Source of the DNA: Chloroflexota bacterium
Lineage (GTDB): Bacteria; Chloroflexota; UBA6077; FW602-bin22
NCBI GenBank assembly: GCA_004297775.1
Contig: SCUE01000007.1
Location: 282,779-346,778 of the forward strand
Direction: 5' to 3'
DNA: 64,000 bases
Below are positions 42,232-51,681 of this stretch, piece after piece. Each line of letters opens with the position of its first letter. The first letter of the stretch is position 1. Both the position numbers and the translations under genes were made by a program. The notes under the pieces were generated by a model. It had not been told where the DNA came from and did not search any database. It was given only the letters and a program-made list of their open reading frames with translations.

Positions 42232-43302
42232 ATGCGGATCGCCACGATCGTGGGCGCGCGCCCGCAATTCATCAAGGCGTGGGCAGTTTCACGACATCTC
42301 TGTTCGCGGGCAGAAGAGATCCTCATCCACACCGGGCAGCACTACGACGAGCGCATGTCGGCGATCTTCTTCGAGGAACTCGGAATGGCGCCGCCGGACG
42401 TCAATCTGAGGATCGGATCGGGCGCGCACGGCGAGCAGACCGGTCGCATGCTCGCCGCGATTGAAACCACTCTCATTGAACGGCGTCCGGATTGCGTCCT
42501 GATCTACGGTGACACGAACTCCACGCTGGCCGGTGCGCTCGCGGCGGCAAAACTCAAGATTCCGGTCGCACACGTCGAGGCCGGCCTTCGATCGTTCAAC
42601 CGACGCATGCCCGAGGAGATAAATCGGATCCTGGCCGACCGGCTCTCCGAGACGCTCTTCTGCCCGACTGACACCGCTCAGAGAAACTTGTCCGCCGAGG
42701 GCATTGCCGATGGCGTCCATGTCGTCGGCGACGTGATGCACGACGCATTGCTGGCCGGGCAGGAACGTGCGCGGGCGCTCGGCATCACGGCGCGTCCGGG
42801 AGTGGTCGCCGAAGGACCGTATATCCTCGCAACCATTCATCGGGCTGAGAACACGGATGATCCGGAGCGGCTTGCGGGAATCGTTGAAGCATTTCTGCGC
42901 GTCGAATGCGCGGTTGTTTGGCCGGTGCATCCCCGGACTCGCAATCGCATCGCCGGCGCGACCGAGCGTCGGATCGCCGAAGCCGGCAACGTTCGGCTCA
43001 TCGAGCCATTCAGCTATCTCGAGATGGTGGCCGCGGAATCGGGTGCGCAGGCAATCGTGACCGACTCGGGCGGCGTGCAGAAGGAAGCCTATATTCTCGG
43101 CGTGCCGTGCGTGACCGTTCGTGACGAGACCGAGTGGGTGGAGACCGTCGCGACGGGTTGGAACACCGTCGTCGGAGCTGATTCCGAGCGTATCCTCGCG
43201 GCTCTTTCGGCGCCGCCACGACCGAGCGCCCGGCCGAATCTGTTCGGTGACGGCCACGCCGCGGAACGAATTGCGACGATCCTCGTTGAGGGGAAGGCGT
43301 GA
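42232..43302 (+). CDS. wbpI: UDP-GlcNAc 2-epimerase family (WbpI-like)
   Basis: The 356-residue GT-B-fold enzyme begins RIATIVGARPQFIKAWAVSR. Family signatures are THRAEN-like ATIHRAENTDDPE, and DSGGVQKEAYILGVPCVTVR, plus AHVEAGLRSFNRRMPEEINR. In this gene context it should epimerise UDP-GlcNAc(3NAc)A at C2 to give UDP-ManNAc(3NAc)A. A TTG directly precedes the chosen ATG. The sequence alone cannot separate WbpI from WecB; the four following genes favour WbpI. Confidence 0.85.
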   Translation: MRIATIVGARPQFIKAWAVSRHLCSRAEEILIHTGQHYDERMSAIFFEELGMAPPDVNLRIGSGAHGEQTGRMLAAIETTLIERRPDCVLIYGDTNSTLAGALAAAKLKIPVAHVEAGLRSFNRRMPEEINRILADRLSETLFCPTDTAQRNLSAEGIADGVHVVGDVMHDALLAGQERARALGITARPGVVAEGPYILATIHRAENTDDPERLAGIVEAFLRVECAVVWPVHPRTRNRIAGATERRIAEAGNVRLIEPFSYLEMVAAESGAQAIVTDSGGVQKEAYILGVPCVTVRDETEWVETVATGWNTVVGADSERILAALSAPPRPSARPNLFGDGHAAERIATILVEGKA

Positions 43303-43910
43303 TCGATCCCCAGGCCACCGTCGACCCGACTGCGCGCGTCCACCCCACGGCCGATGTCGAGGCGGGGGCGTTCATCGGCGCGGCGACGCGCGTCTGGCAC
43401 AACTGCCAGATTCGTCCTGGCGCGCGAGTCGGATCGCGATGTGTCATCGGCAAGAACGCGTACATCGGTTCCAACGTCCCGATCGGTGACAACTGCAAGA
43501 TTCAGAACAACGCCCTCGTGTACGACGGCGCGGAGCTCGCCGACGGCGTCTTCATCGGTCCGGCCGCGATCATCACCAACGACCACTTCCCGCGAGCGGT
43601 GAATCCTGACGGGACGGCCCAGACGGCTGACGACTGGCACATCAGCCCGGTACGCATCGGAACCGGCGCCTCCATCGGAGCTGGCTCCATCCTGATCGCG
43701 GGCATCACGGTGGGCGCCTGGGCGATGGTCGGCGCTGGCGCGGTCGTGACACGCGACGTACCAGCTCACGGTCTGGTGATAGGCACGCCGGCGCGCCTGG
43801 TGGGCTACGCCTGTCAGTGCGGGCGGCGCCTCACGCCGTCGTCGCCACCGGGACGGTACGTGTGCACGGCGTGCGGCAATTCAGTCACCATTGAGGCACA
43901 CCCACTGTGA
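43299..43910 (+). CDS. wbpD: Left-handed beta-helix N-acetyltransferase with zinc ribbon (WbpD-like)
   Basis: The 203-residue trimeric acyltransferase starts at GTG. Hexapeptide repeats run from about residue 5 to 165 (VHPTADVEAGAFIGAATRVW, then IGTGASIGAGSILIAGITVG). The C-terminal 40 residues hold CQCGRRL and CTACGN, a four-Cys zinc ribbon known from some WbpD relatives. It should acetylate the 3-amino group of the UDP-sugar made by the next gene. GTGA overlaps on both sides. Confidence 0.87.
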   Translation: MIDPQATVDPTARVHPTADVEAGAFIGAATRVWHNCQIRPGARVGSRCVIGKNAYIGSNVPIGDNCKIQNNALVYDGAELADGVFIGPAAIITNDHFPRAVNPDGTAQTADDWHISPVRIGTGASIGAGSILIAGITVGAWAMVGAGAVVTRDVPAHGLVIGTPARLVGYACQCGRRLTPSSPPGRYVCTACGNSVTIEAHPL

Positions 43911-44995
43911 CCATCCGAACTGCCAGCACGATTTCTCTCTCACGACCGCTGATCGGCGAACGCGAAAAGGCGGCCGTGATTCGCGTGCTCGAGAGCGGCC
44001 ATCTTGCCCAGGGTGAGGTCGTCGCCGAGTTCGAGCGAAGGTTCGCCGCGTTGCACGGCACGCGGTACTGCGTCGCGACATCGTCCGGGACGACCGCGCT
44101 TCACCTTGCGCTGCTCGCGCAGGGAATCGGTCCGGGCGACGAGGTCATCACGTCGCCGTTCAGTTTCATCGCATCCGCCAACGCGATCCTCTTTTGCGGC
44201 GCGACCCCGGTATTCGCCGACATCGTGCCGGCGACATTCAATCTCGACCCGGATCAAACTCGACGCGCAATCACGCCGCGCACCCGGGCGATCATGCCAG
44301 TACACCTATTCGGTCAGCCGGCCGATTTGGATTCATTCGAATCGATTGCGCGCGAGTACGGGCTGTCGATGGTCGAGGACGCATGCCAGGCGCATTGCGC
44401 GCGATGGAACGGTCGCCCGGTCGGCTCTTTCGGCGTGGGATGCTTCTCCTTCTACCCGACGAAGAACATCACGACGGCCGAGGGTGGCGCGATCACGACG
44501 AACGATGACGATCTGGCGGATCGGCTGCGCCTCCTCCGCAACCACGGGATGCGCCGACGCTACTATCACGAGATTCTCGGATACAACTTTCGACTCACCG
44601 ATGTCCAGGCGGCGATCGGCCTCGCGCAAATCGACAGTCTCCCCGAATGGACCAATGTCCGTCGTGCCAACGCCGCCGAGTACGATTGCCGCTTGACCAG
44701 CGTCGTGACGCCGTGGGTCGACCGCCGCGCCGAACACGTGTATCACCAGTACACGGTACGGATCCGACGGGACCGAGGGGCCGCAATCGAAATGCTGACG
44801 CAGCGTGGGATCGGCACCTCGATCTACTACCCGATCCCGATTCACGAGCAGGCTGTATACACCGATCGAGGGTTGACTGGCTCGTTCCCCGAGGCGGAGC
44901 GAGCCGCTCGCGAAGTGCTCTCGATCCCGATTCGACCGGACCTAACCACGCAGGAACGAGAGCGCGTCATCGACGCGGTGAACGAGCTTGTCTGA
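43907..44995 (+). CDS. wbpE: DegT/DnrJ aminotransferase (WbpE-like)
   Basis: The 362-residue PLP enzyme starts at GTG. ATSSGTTALHLALLAQGIGP and VEDACQAHCARWNGRPVG are family features, and the PLP Lys sits in SFYPTKNITTAEGG. It should transaminate the 3-keto-UDP-GlcNAcA produced by the Gfo/Idh neighbour. The gene order acetyltransferase, aminotransferase, oxidoreductase, dehydrogenase supports this role. Confidence 0.88.
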   Translation: MTIRTASTISLSRPLIGEREKAAVIRVLESGHLAQGEVVAEFERRFAALHGTRYCVATSSGTTALHLALLAQGIGPGDEVITSPFSFIASANAILFCGATPVFADIVPATFNLDPDQTRRAITPRTRAIMPVHLFGQPADLDSFESIAREYGLSMVEDACQAHCARWNGRPVGSFGVGCFSFYPTKNITTAEGGAITTNDDDLADRLRLLRNHGMRRRYYHEILGYNFRLTDVQAAIGLAQIDSLPEWTNVRRANAAEYDCRLTSVVTPWVDRRAEHVYHQYTVRIRRDRGAAIEMLTQRGIGTSIYYPIPIHEQAVYTDRGLTGSFPEAERAAREVLSIPIRPDLTTQERERVIDAVNELV

Positions 44996-46025
44996 AACGC
45001 GGCGCGGGTTGCGCGTCGCGGTGATCGGCGGCGGCTCGATGGGATTCAACCACGCTCGCGTCTACGCGGAGATGGACAACGTCGAACTGGTCGGGGTGGC
45101 CGATCCGGAACCCTCGGTTCGTGCCCGCATCACCCGACGCCTGAGAGTCCCGACCTTCGAATCCTACGCCCACATGTTTGCCGAAACGGCCCCGAACGCT
45201 GTGAGTGTCGTGGTCCCAACGACCCTGCACCACGCGGTCGCGGCGGATGTGATTGACGCTGGCTGCCACGTGCTAGTTGAGAAGCCGATCGCGTCAACGG
45301 AGGACGAGGGCGCCGATTTGATCGTTCGCGCGGCCGATCGTGGCGTCGCCTTCTCGGTCGGACACGTCGAGCGCTTCAACCCGGCCGTGCGCGAACTGAA
45401 GGCGCGACTGAACGCGGGCGAGCTCGGGCAGATCTACCAGGTCCACGCCCGCCGCCTCGGACCGTTTCCGGCGCGCGTGCGCGATGTCGGGGTCGTCATC
45501 GATCTCGCGACGCACGACGTCGACGTGATGCGGTTTCTCCTCGACAGCGATGTCATTCGTGTGTATGGCGAGATTGCGCGTCGACTGCACACTGAGCACG
45601 AGGATCTCCTCTCAGGGCTGCTTCGTTTCAGGAACGGCGCAATCGGCGTGCTGGATGTGAACTGGCTGACGCCGACGAAGATTCGCGAAGTCACCGTTAC
45701 CGGCGAACGCGGGATGTTCGTCGTCAACTATCTGACGCAAGACCTCACGTTCTTCAAGAATGATTGGGCACACCAGACCTGGCACGCCGGCGACGAGCGG
45801 CAGACGGTTAGCGAAGGTGACATAGTCAAGATTCGTGTCGATCGCCAGGAGGCGCTGGCTGCCGAGTTGGCCGCGTTCGTTCGCGCGGCGCTGGGTGAGT
45901 CGCCGCTCGAAGTGACCGGCTACGACGGGCTGGAAGCACTCCGAATCGCGTCAGCGTTGGTGCGATCCGGCATCGAGCATCGCCACGTCGTTCTGTCCGA
46001 CGATGAAGTGATCGCGAGTGTCTGA
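44988..46025 (+). CDS. wbpB: Gfo/Idh/MocA oxidoreductase (WbpB-like 3-dehydrogenase)
   Basis: The 345-residue protein starts at TTG inside the aminotransferase 3' end. It has the Rossmann motif VAVIGGGSMGFNHARVYAEM, the EKPIA motif of the family (CHVLVEKPIASTEDEG) and a C-terminal substrate domain with VVIDLATHDVDVMRFLLDSD. It should oxidise UDP-GlcNAcA at C3, regenerating its cofactor as WbpB does. Confidence 0.86.
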   Translation: MSETRRGLRVAVIGGGSMGFNHARVYAEMDNVELVGVADPEPSVRARITRRLRVPTFESYAHMFAETAPNAVSVVVPTTLHHAVAADVIDAGCHVLVEKPIASTEDEGADLIVRAADRGVAFSVGHVERFNPAVRELKARLNAGELGQIYQVHARRLGPFPARVRDVGVVIDLATHDVDVMRFLLDSDVIRVYGEIARRLHTEHEDLLSGLLRFRNGAIGVLDVNWLTPTKIREVTVTGERGMFVVNYLTQDLTFFKNDWAHQTWHAGDERQTVSEGDIVKIRVDRQEALAAELAAFVRAALGESPLEVTGYDGLEALRIASALVRSGIEHRHVVLSDDEVIASV

Positions 46026-47382
46026 CCATTCATTCACCTCGAACTCCCGCGTTGCCGTCGTTGGCCTGGGCAAGATCGGACTGCCATTGGCGGCTCAATA
46101 TGCATCACGCGGGTTGACCGTGATCGGAGCAGACACCGATCCAGCGGTTGTCAACACGGTCAATCGGGGACTGTCTCACGTCGGCGGCGAACCAGGTCTC
46201 GACGATCTGGTCCGCGACGCGGTCACGGCTGGTCGTCTCCGCGCGACCGTGGATACGACGGCCGCGACGCGCGACGCCGACGTCATCGTCGTCATCGTGC
46301 CGGTCAAGGTTTATGAGGACGGACGCGTCGACTTTTCGTCGATCGACCACGTGACAGCCGAGGTTGGTCGCGGCCTACGCCCGGGCGTTCTCGTCATCTA
46401 CGAGACGACTTTGCCAGTCGGAACAACCCGGAACCGCCTTGCGCGAGAACTCGCGGAAGCCTCGGGCCTCGCCGCCGGACGCGACTTCGCGGTCGCGTTC
46501 AGCCCGGAACGCGTCTACTCGGGCCGCGTCTTTCGCGACCTGCGGCGGTATCCCAAGATCGTCGGCGGGATCGACGCCGCCAGCGGATGTGCCGCCGAGG
46601 CTTTCTATCGGGTTGCGCTCGAGTTCGACGCCGAGCTACCCGAACCGCGCGTCTGGGTCGTCGGCACTGTTGAGGCAGCCGAGTTCACCAAGCTCGTCGA
46701 AACGACCTACCGTGACGTGAACATCGCGCTGGCGAATCAGTTTGCCCGGTTCGCCGACGCCTGGCAGATCGATGTCGATGAGGTCGTCTCGGCCGCGAAC
46801 AGTCAGCCGTTCTCTCACGTCCACCGTCCGGGAGTCGGCGTCGGTGGACACTGCATCCCCGTCTACCCGCTCTTCCTGCTGAACGACGACCGGGCTGGTG
46901 AATCGCAATCGCTTGCTCGGATGGCGCGGCTCGAAAACGACGATATGGCCGACTACGGTGTCCAGCGCATTGACCGCGCGCTCGGCGGACTCGCCGGCCA
47001 AAGTGTTCTCATACTCGGATACAGCTACCGGGAAAACGTGCGCGAGGATTATCTGAGCACCACCAAGCGGCTCGTGCCGGCGTTGTCCGAGCGTGGCGCG
47101 CGCGTCTTGGTGCACGACCCGCACTACTCGGCGGCGGAACTGATCGAACGTGGTGTCGCGCCGTACGACCTGACACGGCCGGAACCCGTCGACGGAATCG
47201 TCCTACAAGCGCTGCATCGTGAGTACCGCGACCTCGACTTTCGGATGTTCCCGCGCTGCCGAGTTGTGCTGGACGGTCGCAACGCGATCGACCCTGCCAC
47301 CGTTGAATCGGCCGGCCTCGCGTACATTGGAATCGGGCGTGGCAACGGGTCAAACCATCCTAGGCTTCGCGGTTCGCTCTGA
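46018..47382 (+). CDS. wbpA: UDP-sugar 6-dehydrogenase (WbpA/WecC-like)
   Basis: A 454-residue UDP-Glc/GDP-Man dehydrogenase family protein starting at GTG. The Rossmann motif is VAVVGLGKIGLPLAAQYASR. Active-site features include SPERVYSG in the middle domain, FTKLVETTYRDVNIALANQF with the conserved Lys, and GVGVGGHCIPVYPLF with the catalytic Cys. It should oxidise C6 of UDP-GlcNAc twice to the uronic acid, the entry step of the five-enzyme pathway. Confidence 0.9.
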   Translation: MSDHSFTSNSRVAVVGLGKIGLPLAAQYASRGLTVIGADTDPAVVNTVNRGLSHVGGEPGLDDLVRDAVTAGRLRATVDTTAATRDADVIVVIVPVKVYEDGRVDFSSIDHVTAEVGRGLRPGVLVIYETTLPVGTTRNRLARELAEASGLAAGRDFAVAFSPERVYSGRVFRDLRRYPKIVGGIDAASGCAAEAFYRVALEFDAELPEPRVWVVGTVEAAEFTKLVETTYRDVNIALANQFARFADAWQIDVDEVVSAANSQPFSHVHRPGVGVGGHCIPVYPLFLLNDDRAGESQSLARMARLENDDMADYGVQRIDRALGGLAGQSVLILGYSYRENVREDYLSTTKRLVPALSERGARVLVHDPHYSAAELIERGVAPYDLTRPEPVDGIVLQALHREYRDLDFRMFPRCRVVLDGRNAIDPATVESAGLAYIGIGRGNGSNHPRLRGSL

Positions 47383-49265
47383 TGTGCGGCATCGCCGGCC
47401 GCTTCTCGTTCGATGGCTCGCCGATGGCGCCAGACCTGATGCACCGAATGATCGACACAATTCGCCATCGTGGTCCGGATGGCGATGGATTCCGTTCCGA
47501 CGGCCGGCAAGCGCTCGGACACGCCCGACTGGCGATCATCGATCTCTCCGACGACGGGCTCCAGCCGATGCCCGACGAGAGTGGAACGCTCTGGCTGGTG
47601 TTCAACGGCGAGATTTACAACTACCGCGAGCTCACACGAGAGTTGACCGCGCGCGGACACGTGTTTCGCTCGCGCACTGATTCGGAAGTTCTCCTCCACG
47701 CCTATCAAGAGTGGGGCGATGATTGCCTCGATCGCCTTCGGGGGATGTGGGCGTTCGCGCTCTGGGACACCCGAGCGGAGACGATGTTTTGCGCGCGCGA
47801 CCGCTTTGGCATCAAGCCCTTCTACTACGCGCTCAATGGCTGCGAGATTCTCTTCGCGTCCGAGATCAAGGCGATCGCCGGTGTCCGGCCGGATCTCCGC
47901 GTTCCAAATCAGCGCTGGCTTCTGAATCTGGTCGTGCGCGGTCGGCACGATGACTCGACCGAGACGGCTTTCGCCGGCGTGCGACAGCTCGGCGCCGGCG
48001 AGTGGATGCGGATCGATCGATCCGGAGTCCGGATCGCGCGCTATTGGGACGCCCGATCGTCCACGTCGACCGAATCGCATTCGGCGGCCAACCTTCGCCA
48101 ACGACTTGACGAGAGCGTTCGCCTCCACCTCCGAAGCGACGTTCCGGTCGGGACGTGTCTCAGCGGTGGAATCGATTCGAGCGCGATCGCCTGCCTTCTC
48201 ACACGAGAGCGCGGCACGCTTGGATCGGCTAAGGCGATCTCCACGTTCTCGGCGGTCTACCGCGATCGTATCGCCGACGAATCGGCGTTCATCGACTCCG
48301 TGAATTCGCACATCGGTGCGCGATCGTTCCGGGTCGAACCGCGTGGCGAGGACCTGCCAGACATTCTGCCACGAATCACCTGGTTTCAGGACGAACCGTC
48401 ATCCGGTCCCGGTCTGTACCCGCAGTGGCACGTGATGCGGCTGGCGCACGGCCACGTCAAAGTCCTGCTCGATGGCCAGGGGGCCGACGAGATACTGGCG
48501 GGCTACCACGACTACGTTCCTCGTTTTCTGGCCGGACTCGTCGCGCATCCGACCCCTTGGCGAGTGTGGCAGTTCGCCCGCGAAGTCGGACCGCTCTGGC
48601 GCACGCTCGGCCACTCCCCGATCCCGGGAGTCGCGCGGCATCTCCTTCCCGAAGAATTCGGGCGATGTCGGCAGCGCCAGTTGGGAACTGAGAGCTGGAG
48701 CGTGTTGATGCCCGATGCCCGCGCGGCCGCGATGATCTCGGTCGAACGGGCGGACAGTGCCGCGTCTCGCACGCATCTCGGTTCGACGCTCATCGACGCG
48801 CTGACGCGCGAAACTCTGCCCGCCCTCTTGCACTACGAGGACCGCAACTCGATGGCCTTCTCGATCGAGGCACGGGTGCCGTTCCTCGATCACCGACTCG
48901 TCGAGTACTGCCTGACCATGCCCGATGATGCCCGCATTCGGCATGGCCTCACCAAATGGGCGTTGCGCCAGGCCGTCGCCGACGTTCTACCGCCGGATGT
49001 TCTCGCCCGGCGCGACAAGAAAGGTTATCCGACGCCGAGCGCCCATTGGTTTCGCACGACGGTCCGGGATTGGACGCGCGACGTGTTGTGCGATCCCAAG
49101 ACGCGCGCGCGGGGGCTCTTCGACAACGCTGCGATCGAAGCCAAGTTGGCGCAGCATCAGTCCGGGAAGAGCGATCACTCGTGGCAAATCTGGCGCTGGC
49201 TCACGATCGAACTCTGGCACCGCCATTTCATCGACAGCTTCTTGCCGTTGAGCGCGTCGGGTTGA
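47382..49265 (+). CDS. asnB: AsnB-type glutamine amidotransferase
   Basis: The 627-residue protein starts MCGIAGRFSF with the catalytic Cys2 of class II glutaminase. The RHRGPDGDGF segment is intact, as is the ATP loop CLSGGIDSSAIACLL (about 265-280) of the synthetase domain. Such genes occur in many polysaccharide loci, where they may amidate a uronic acid rather than aspartate. Placed directly after the diacetamido-mannuronic acid genes, this one may make the uronamide. That role is inference. Its start shares one base with the upstream stop. Confidence 0.87.
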   Translation: MCGIAGRFSFDGSPMAPDLMHRMIDTIRHRGPDGDGFRSDGRQALGHARLAIIDLSDDGLQPMPDESGTLWLVFNGEIYNYRELTRELTARGHVFRSRTDSEVLLHAYQEWGDDCLDRLRGMWAFALWDTRAETMFCARDRFGIKPFYYALNGCEILFASEIKAIAGVRPDLRVPNQRWLLNLVVRGRHDDSTETAFAGVRQLGAGEWMRIDRSGVRIARYWDARSSTSTESHSAANLRQRLDESVRLHLRSDVPVGTCLSGGIDSSAIACLLTRERGTLGSAKAISTFSAVYRDRIADESAFIDSVNSHIGARSFRVEPRGEDLPDILPRITWFQDEPSSGPGLYPQWHVMRLAHGHVKVLLDGQGADEILAGYHDYVPRFLAGLVAHPTPWRVWQFAREVGPLWRTLGHSPIPGVARHLLPEEFGRCRQRQLGTESWSVLMPDARAAAMISVERADSAASRTHLGSTLIDALTRETLPALLHYEDRNSMAFSIEARVPFLDHRLVEYCLTMPDDARIRHGLTKWALRQAVADVLPPDVLARRDKKGYPTPSAHWFRTTVRDWTRDVLCDPKTRARGLFDNAAIEAKLAQHQSGKSDHSWQIWRWLTIELWHRHFIDSFLPLSASG

Positions 49266-49267
49266 CC

Positions 49268-50374
49268 GTGAACGCCGGACAACGGCGTGATAGGCACGTC
49301 TCGGTTCTGTTCGTCACACCGTGGTACCCGACCGCGACCGACCCAGCCGGCGGCGCATTCTGTCGCGACGCATTTGAGGCAGTGCGGGCGCAGGGTCACG
49401 CCGCGCACGTTCTCCACGTCGCGCCGACCGCTGGATCCGGATCGTCGGCCCACCGGCGAGCGCGTTACCCATCCACCTCGCGCGGCGCGCTACTCATCGG
49501 CATCGCCGCTGGCGCGCTGGCAACGCTTCGGGCAATACGGGAATGGCGGCCAGACGTCGTTCACGCGCACGTGTCGCTACCCCTCGCGCCGGGTGCTCTG
49601 ATCGCGGCGCGGGCCTTCGGGGTGCCGATCGTGCTAACCGAGCACACTGGGCCATTCGAGAGCTTGCTCGGCAATCGCGCGCGGGCAATGGTCGTCGATG
49701 CCACCTTGCGTCGGATGGATGCTATTTGCGTCGTCAGCCGCTTCCTGGCAGCGAGTGTCGAGCGCCGCGTCCGCCGTCGAATCGACATCGTGCCGAATCC
49801 AGTCGACACCCGCCTGTTCCGCCGAGCAATGCGTGCCGCGCCACGTCAGGATCGCCTCCTCTTTGTCGGTCGACTTGCGCCGGAGAAGCGCGTCGACCTG
49901 ATGCTCGAAGCGATCGCGCGACTGAGCGGTCGGTTACCACGATTATCGTTGCGGGTGATTGGCGCCGGCTCCGAGGAAGCCTCTCTGATCCGACTCGCGC
50001 GCACGCTTGGAATCGCGGACCGCGTCGAGTTCTCGGGCGCAATGCCTCGCGAGCGCGTGCCCGAAGGTATGGCGGCCGCGGACTTGCTGGTACTACCGAG
50101 CGATGTCGAGACGTTCGGCTCAGTGCTCGTCGAAGCGCTCGCGGCCGGACGACCGGTGCTTGCGACGCGAAGCGGCGGACCGATCGACATCGTCGAACCA
50201 TCCGTTGGCGGGCTCGTTTCCGGCGGCGACGCGGCCGAACTTGCCGAAGCGATCGTCGCCCAACTGGATCGCCCCTGGGACGAGCGCGCGCTGAGCGACT
50301 ACGCGGAACGATGGAGCCTTGACGCGTACGCCGAGCGACAGGTCGCGATCTACCGCCGCCTGTTGGACGGCTGA
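49268..50374 (+). CDS. GT4-family glycosyltransferase
   Basis: The 368-residue GT-B enzyme starts at GTG two bases after asnB. The N-terminal domain has VTPWYPTATDPAGGAFCRDA; the C-terminal half has LLFVGRLAPEKRVDLMLEAI and the E-x7-E motif in DVETFGSVLVEALAAGRPVL. A retaining transfer to a lipid-linked acceptor on the cytoplasmic face is expected. Sugar specificity cannot be read. Confidence 0.88.
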   Translation: MNAGQRRDRHVSVLFVTPWYPTATDPAGGAFCRDAFEAVRAQGHAAHVLHVAPTAGSGSSAHRRARYPSTSRGALLIGIAAGALATLRAIREWRPDVVHAHVSLPLAPGALIAARAFGVPIVLTEHTGPFESLLGNRARAMVVDATLRRMDAICVVSRFLAASVERRVRRRIDIVPNPVDTRLFRRAMRAAPRQDRLLFVGRLAPEKRVDLMLEAIARLSGRLPRLSLRVIGAGSEEASLIRLARTLGIADRVEFSGAMPRERVPEGMAAADLLVLPSDVETFGSVLVEALAAGRPVLATRSGGPIDIVEPSVGGLVSGGDAAELAEAIVAQLDRPWDERALSDYAERWSLDAYAERQVAIYRRLLDG

Positions 50375-51681
50375 TGCTGCGCAACCTTGTCGAGACGTCC
50401 GGCGCGCATCTCGGCGTTTTCCTGATCGGCATCGTGAGCTCGATCGCCCTCGCTCGTACGCTCGGGCCGACCGTGGTCGGCGAATACGCGCTCGTGATCG
50501 CCACCTACACCACGATCGTGAACATCGTCTCGCTCGGCGTCACCGTCAGCAGTGGAACTCAGGCCGCGAACAACCCGAGCCTGCTTCGTCCGCTCATCAC
50601 CCACGCGCTCGGATTCGCGATCGTCATCGGATTCGTTCCGCTTGTGGCGTACATCGCCGCCCGGCCGTGGATCGACGCGACGCTATTTCCCCACGCACCG
50701 GCGGGGCTGCTACTCTTGGGGCTGCTGATCGTCCCGTGCGCCTTGTTTTCGAACTACTGGGGCGCGACGATGATCGGAATCAACGACATCGCGATCGTCA
50801 ATCGGCTCAACCTGATCGCGTCGGCGGTGTCAGCGCTGGCGCAGGCGTTGGTGGTCGTCTTCGCACGGCCGGACGCCTACGGCGTCATCGGCACGAGCCT
50901 CGTAAGCGCGGTCGCCACGAACGCAGCGATGCTCGCTATCGTCGCGCGGCGCCACGGCTGGCGTCCCGAACTCGACCGCCGGACGGCCGCTGAGTCAATC
51001 TCCTTCGGGTTTCGAAGCCACCTCGGCAACATCGCGCATTATCTCTTCCTTCGCCTTGACTACTATGTCGTCGATCACCTTGGCGGCCCGACCGCTCTCG
51101 GAACGTATTCTCTGGCCGTCTCACTCGCCGAGCGCATTTGGATGGCCGTGAATCCGGTGTATTCGGTCGTCTTCTCTCGCATCGCGTCGAGTGATCCCGA
51201 CGAAGCGCAGGCGCTGACCGAGCGGCTGACGCGCCTGGCCTGCATCGCCTTGGCCGCGATCGCGATCGTGTTCGCGCTGGTGGCGTCATTCGCGCTGCCA
51301 ATGGTCTATGGGGATCGCTTCGCACCATCGATTGGGCCGCTCGTCTGGCTCTTGCCGGGAATGGTCGCGTACGGCGGTTCGTGGTTCCTCAGCCTATACC
51401 TGATCTCAAATGCGCGTCGACCAGAGGTAACGACAATAATCGCGTGGGGGGGACTCGTGCTGAGCGTGCCACTCTACGTCGGCTTGACCTGGACGCTGGG
51501 CACAAGCGGCGCCGCGATCGCCTCAACCGCAACGTACACCGTAATTCTTGCGGCCACCCTCGCTGCTTACGCCCACGCCACCGGCAAATCGAGACGGGTT
51601 CTCCTCCCGAATCGAGACGATCTCCGTCTCATCACCTCCAGCGCCGCTCGCATCGCGACGCGGCTGGGATACAGCCGGTGA
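50374..51681 (+). CDS. Wzx-type polysaccharide flippase
   Basis: A 435-residue MOP/MATE-fold membrane protein with about 12-14 helices. It begins MLRNLVETSGAHLGVFLIGI, and the first loop ARTLGPTVVGEYALVI is typical. Later FLRLDYYVVDHLGGPTALGT and GDRFAPSIGPLVWLLPGMVA fit the family. It should flip undecaprenyl-linked repeat units. TGATG overlaps tie it to the genes on both sides. Confidence 0.88.
   Translation: MLRNLVETSGAHLGVFLIGIVSSIALARTLGPTVVGEYALVIATYTTIVNIVSLGVTVSSGTQAANNPSLLRPLITHALGFAIVIGFVPLVAYIAARPWIDATLFPHAPAGLLLLGLLIVPCALFSNYWGATMIGINDIAIVNRLNLIASAVSALAQALVVVFARPDAYGVIGTSLVSAVATNAAMLAIVARRHGWRPELDRRTAAESISFGFRSHLGNIAHYLFLRLDYYVVDHLGGPTALGTYSLAVSLAERIWMAVNPVYSVVFSRIASSDPDEAQALTERLTRLACIALAAIAIVFALVASFALPMVYGDRFAPSIGPLVWLLPGMVAYGGSWFLSLYLISNARRPEVTTIIAWGGLVLSVPLYVGLTWTLGTSGAAIASTATYTVILAATLAAYAHATGKSRRVLLPNRDDLRLITSSAARIATRLGYSR

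Noticed and set aside
45150..45170. TTCGAATCC, a T-loop-like motif
   Set aside because: It lies inside the Gfo/Idh oxidoreductase reading frame and has no matching acceptor, D or anticodon arms.
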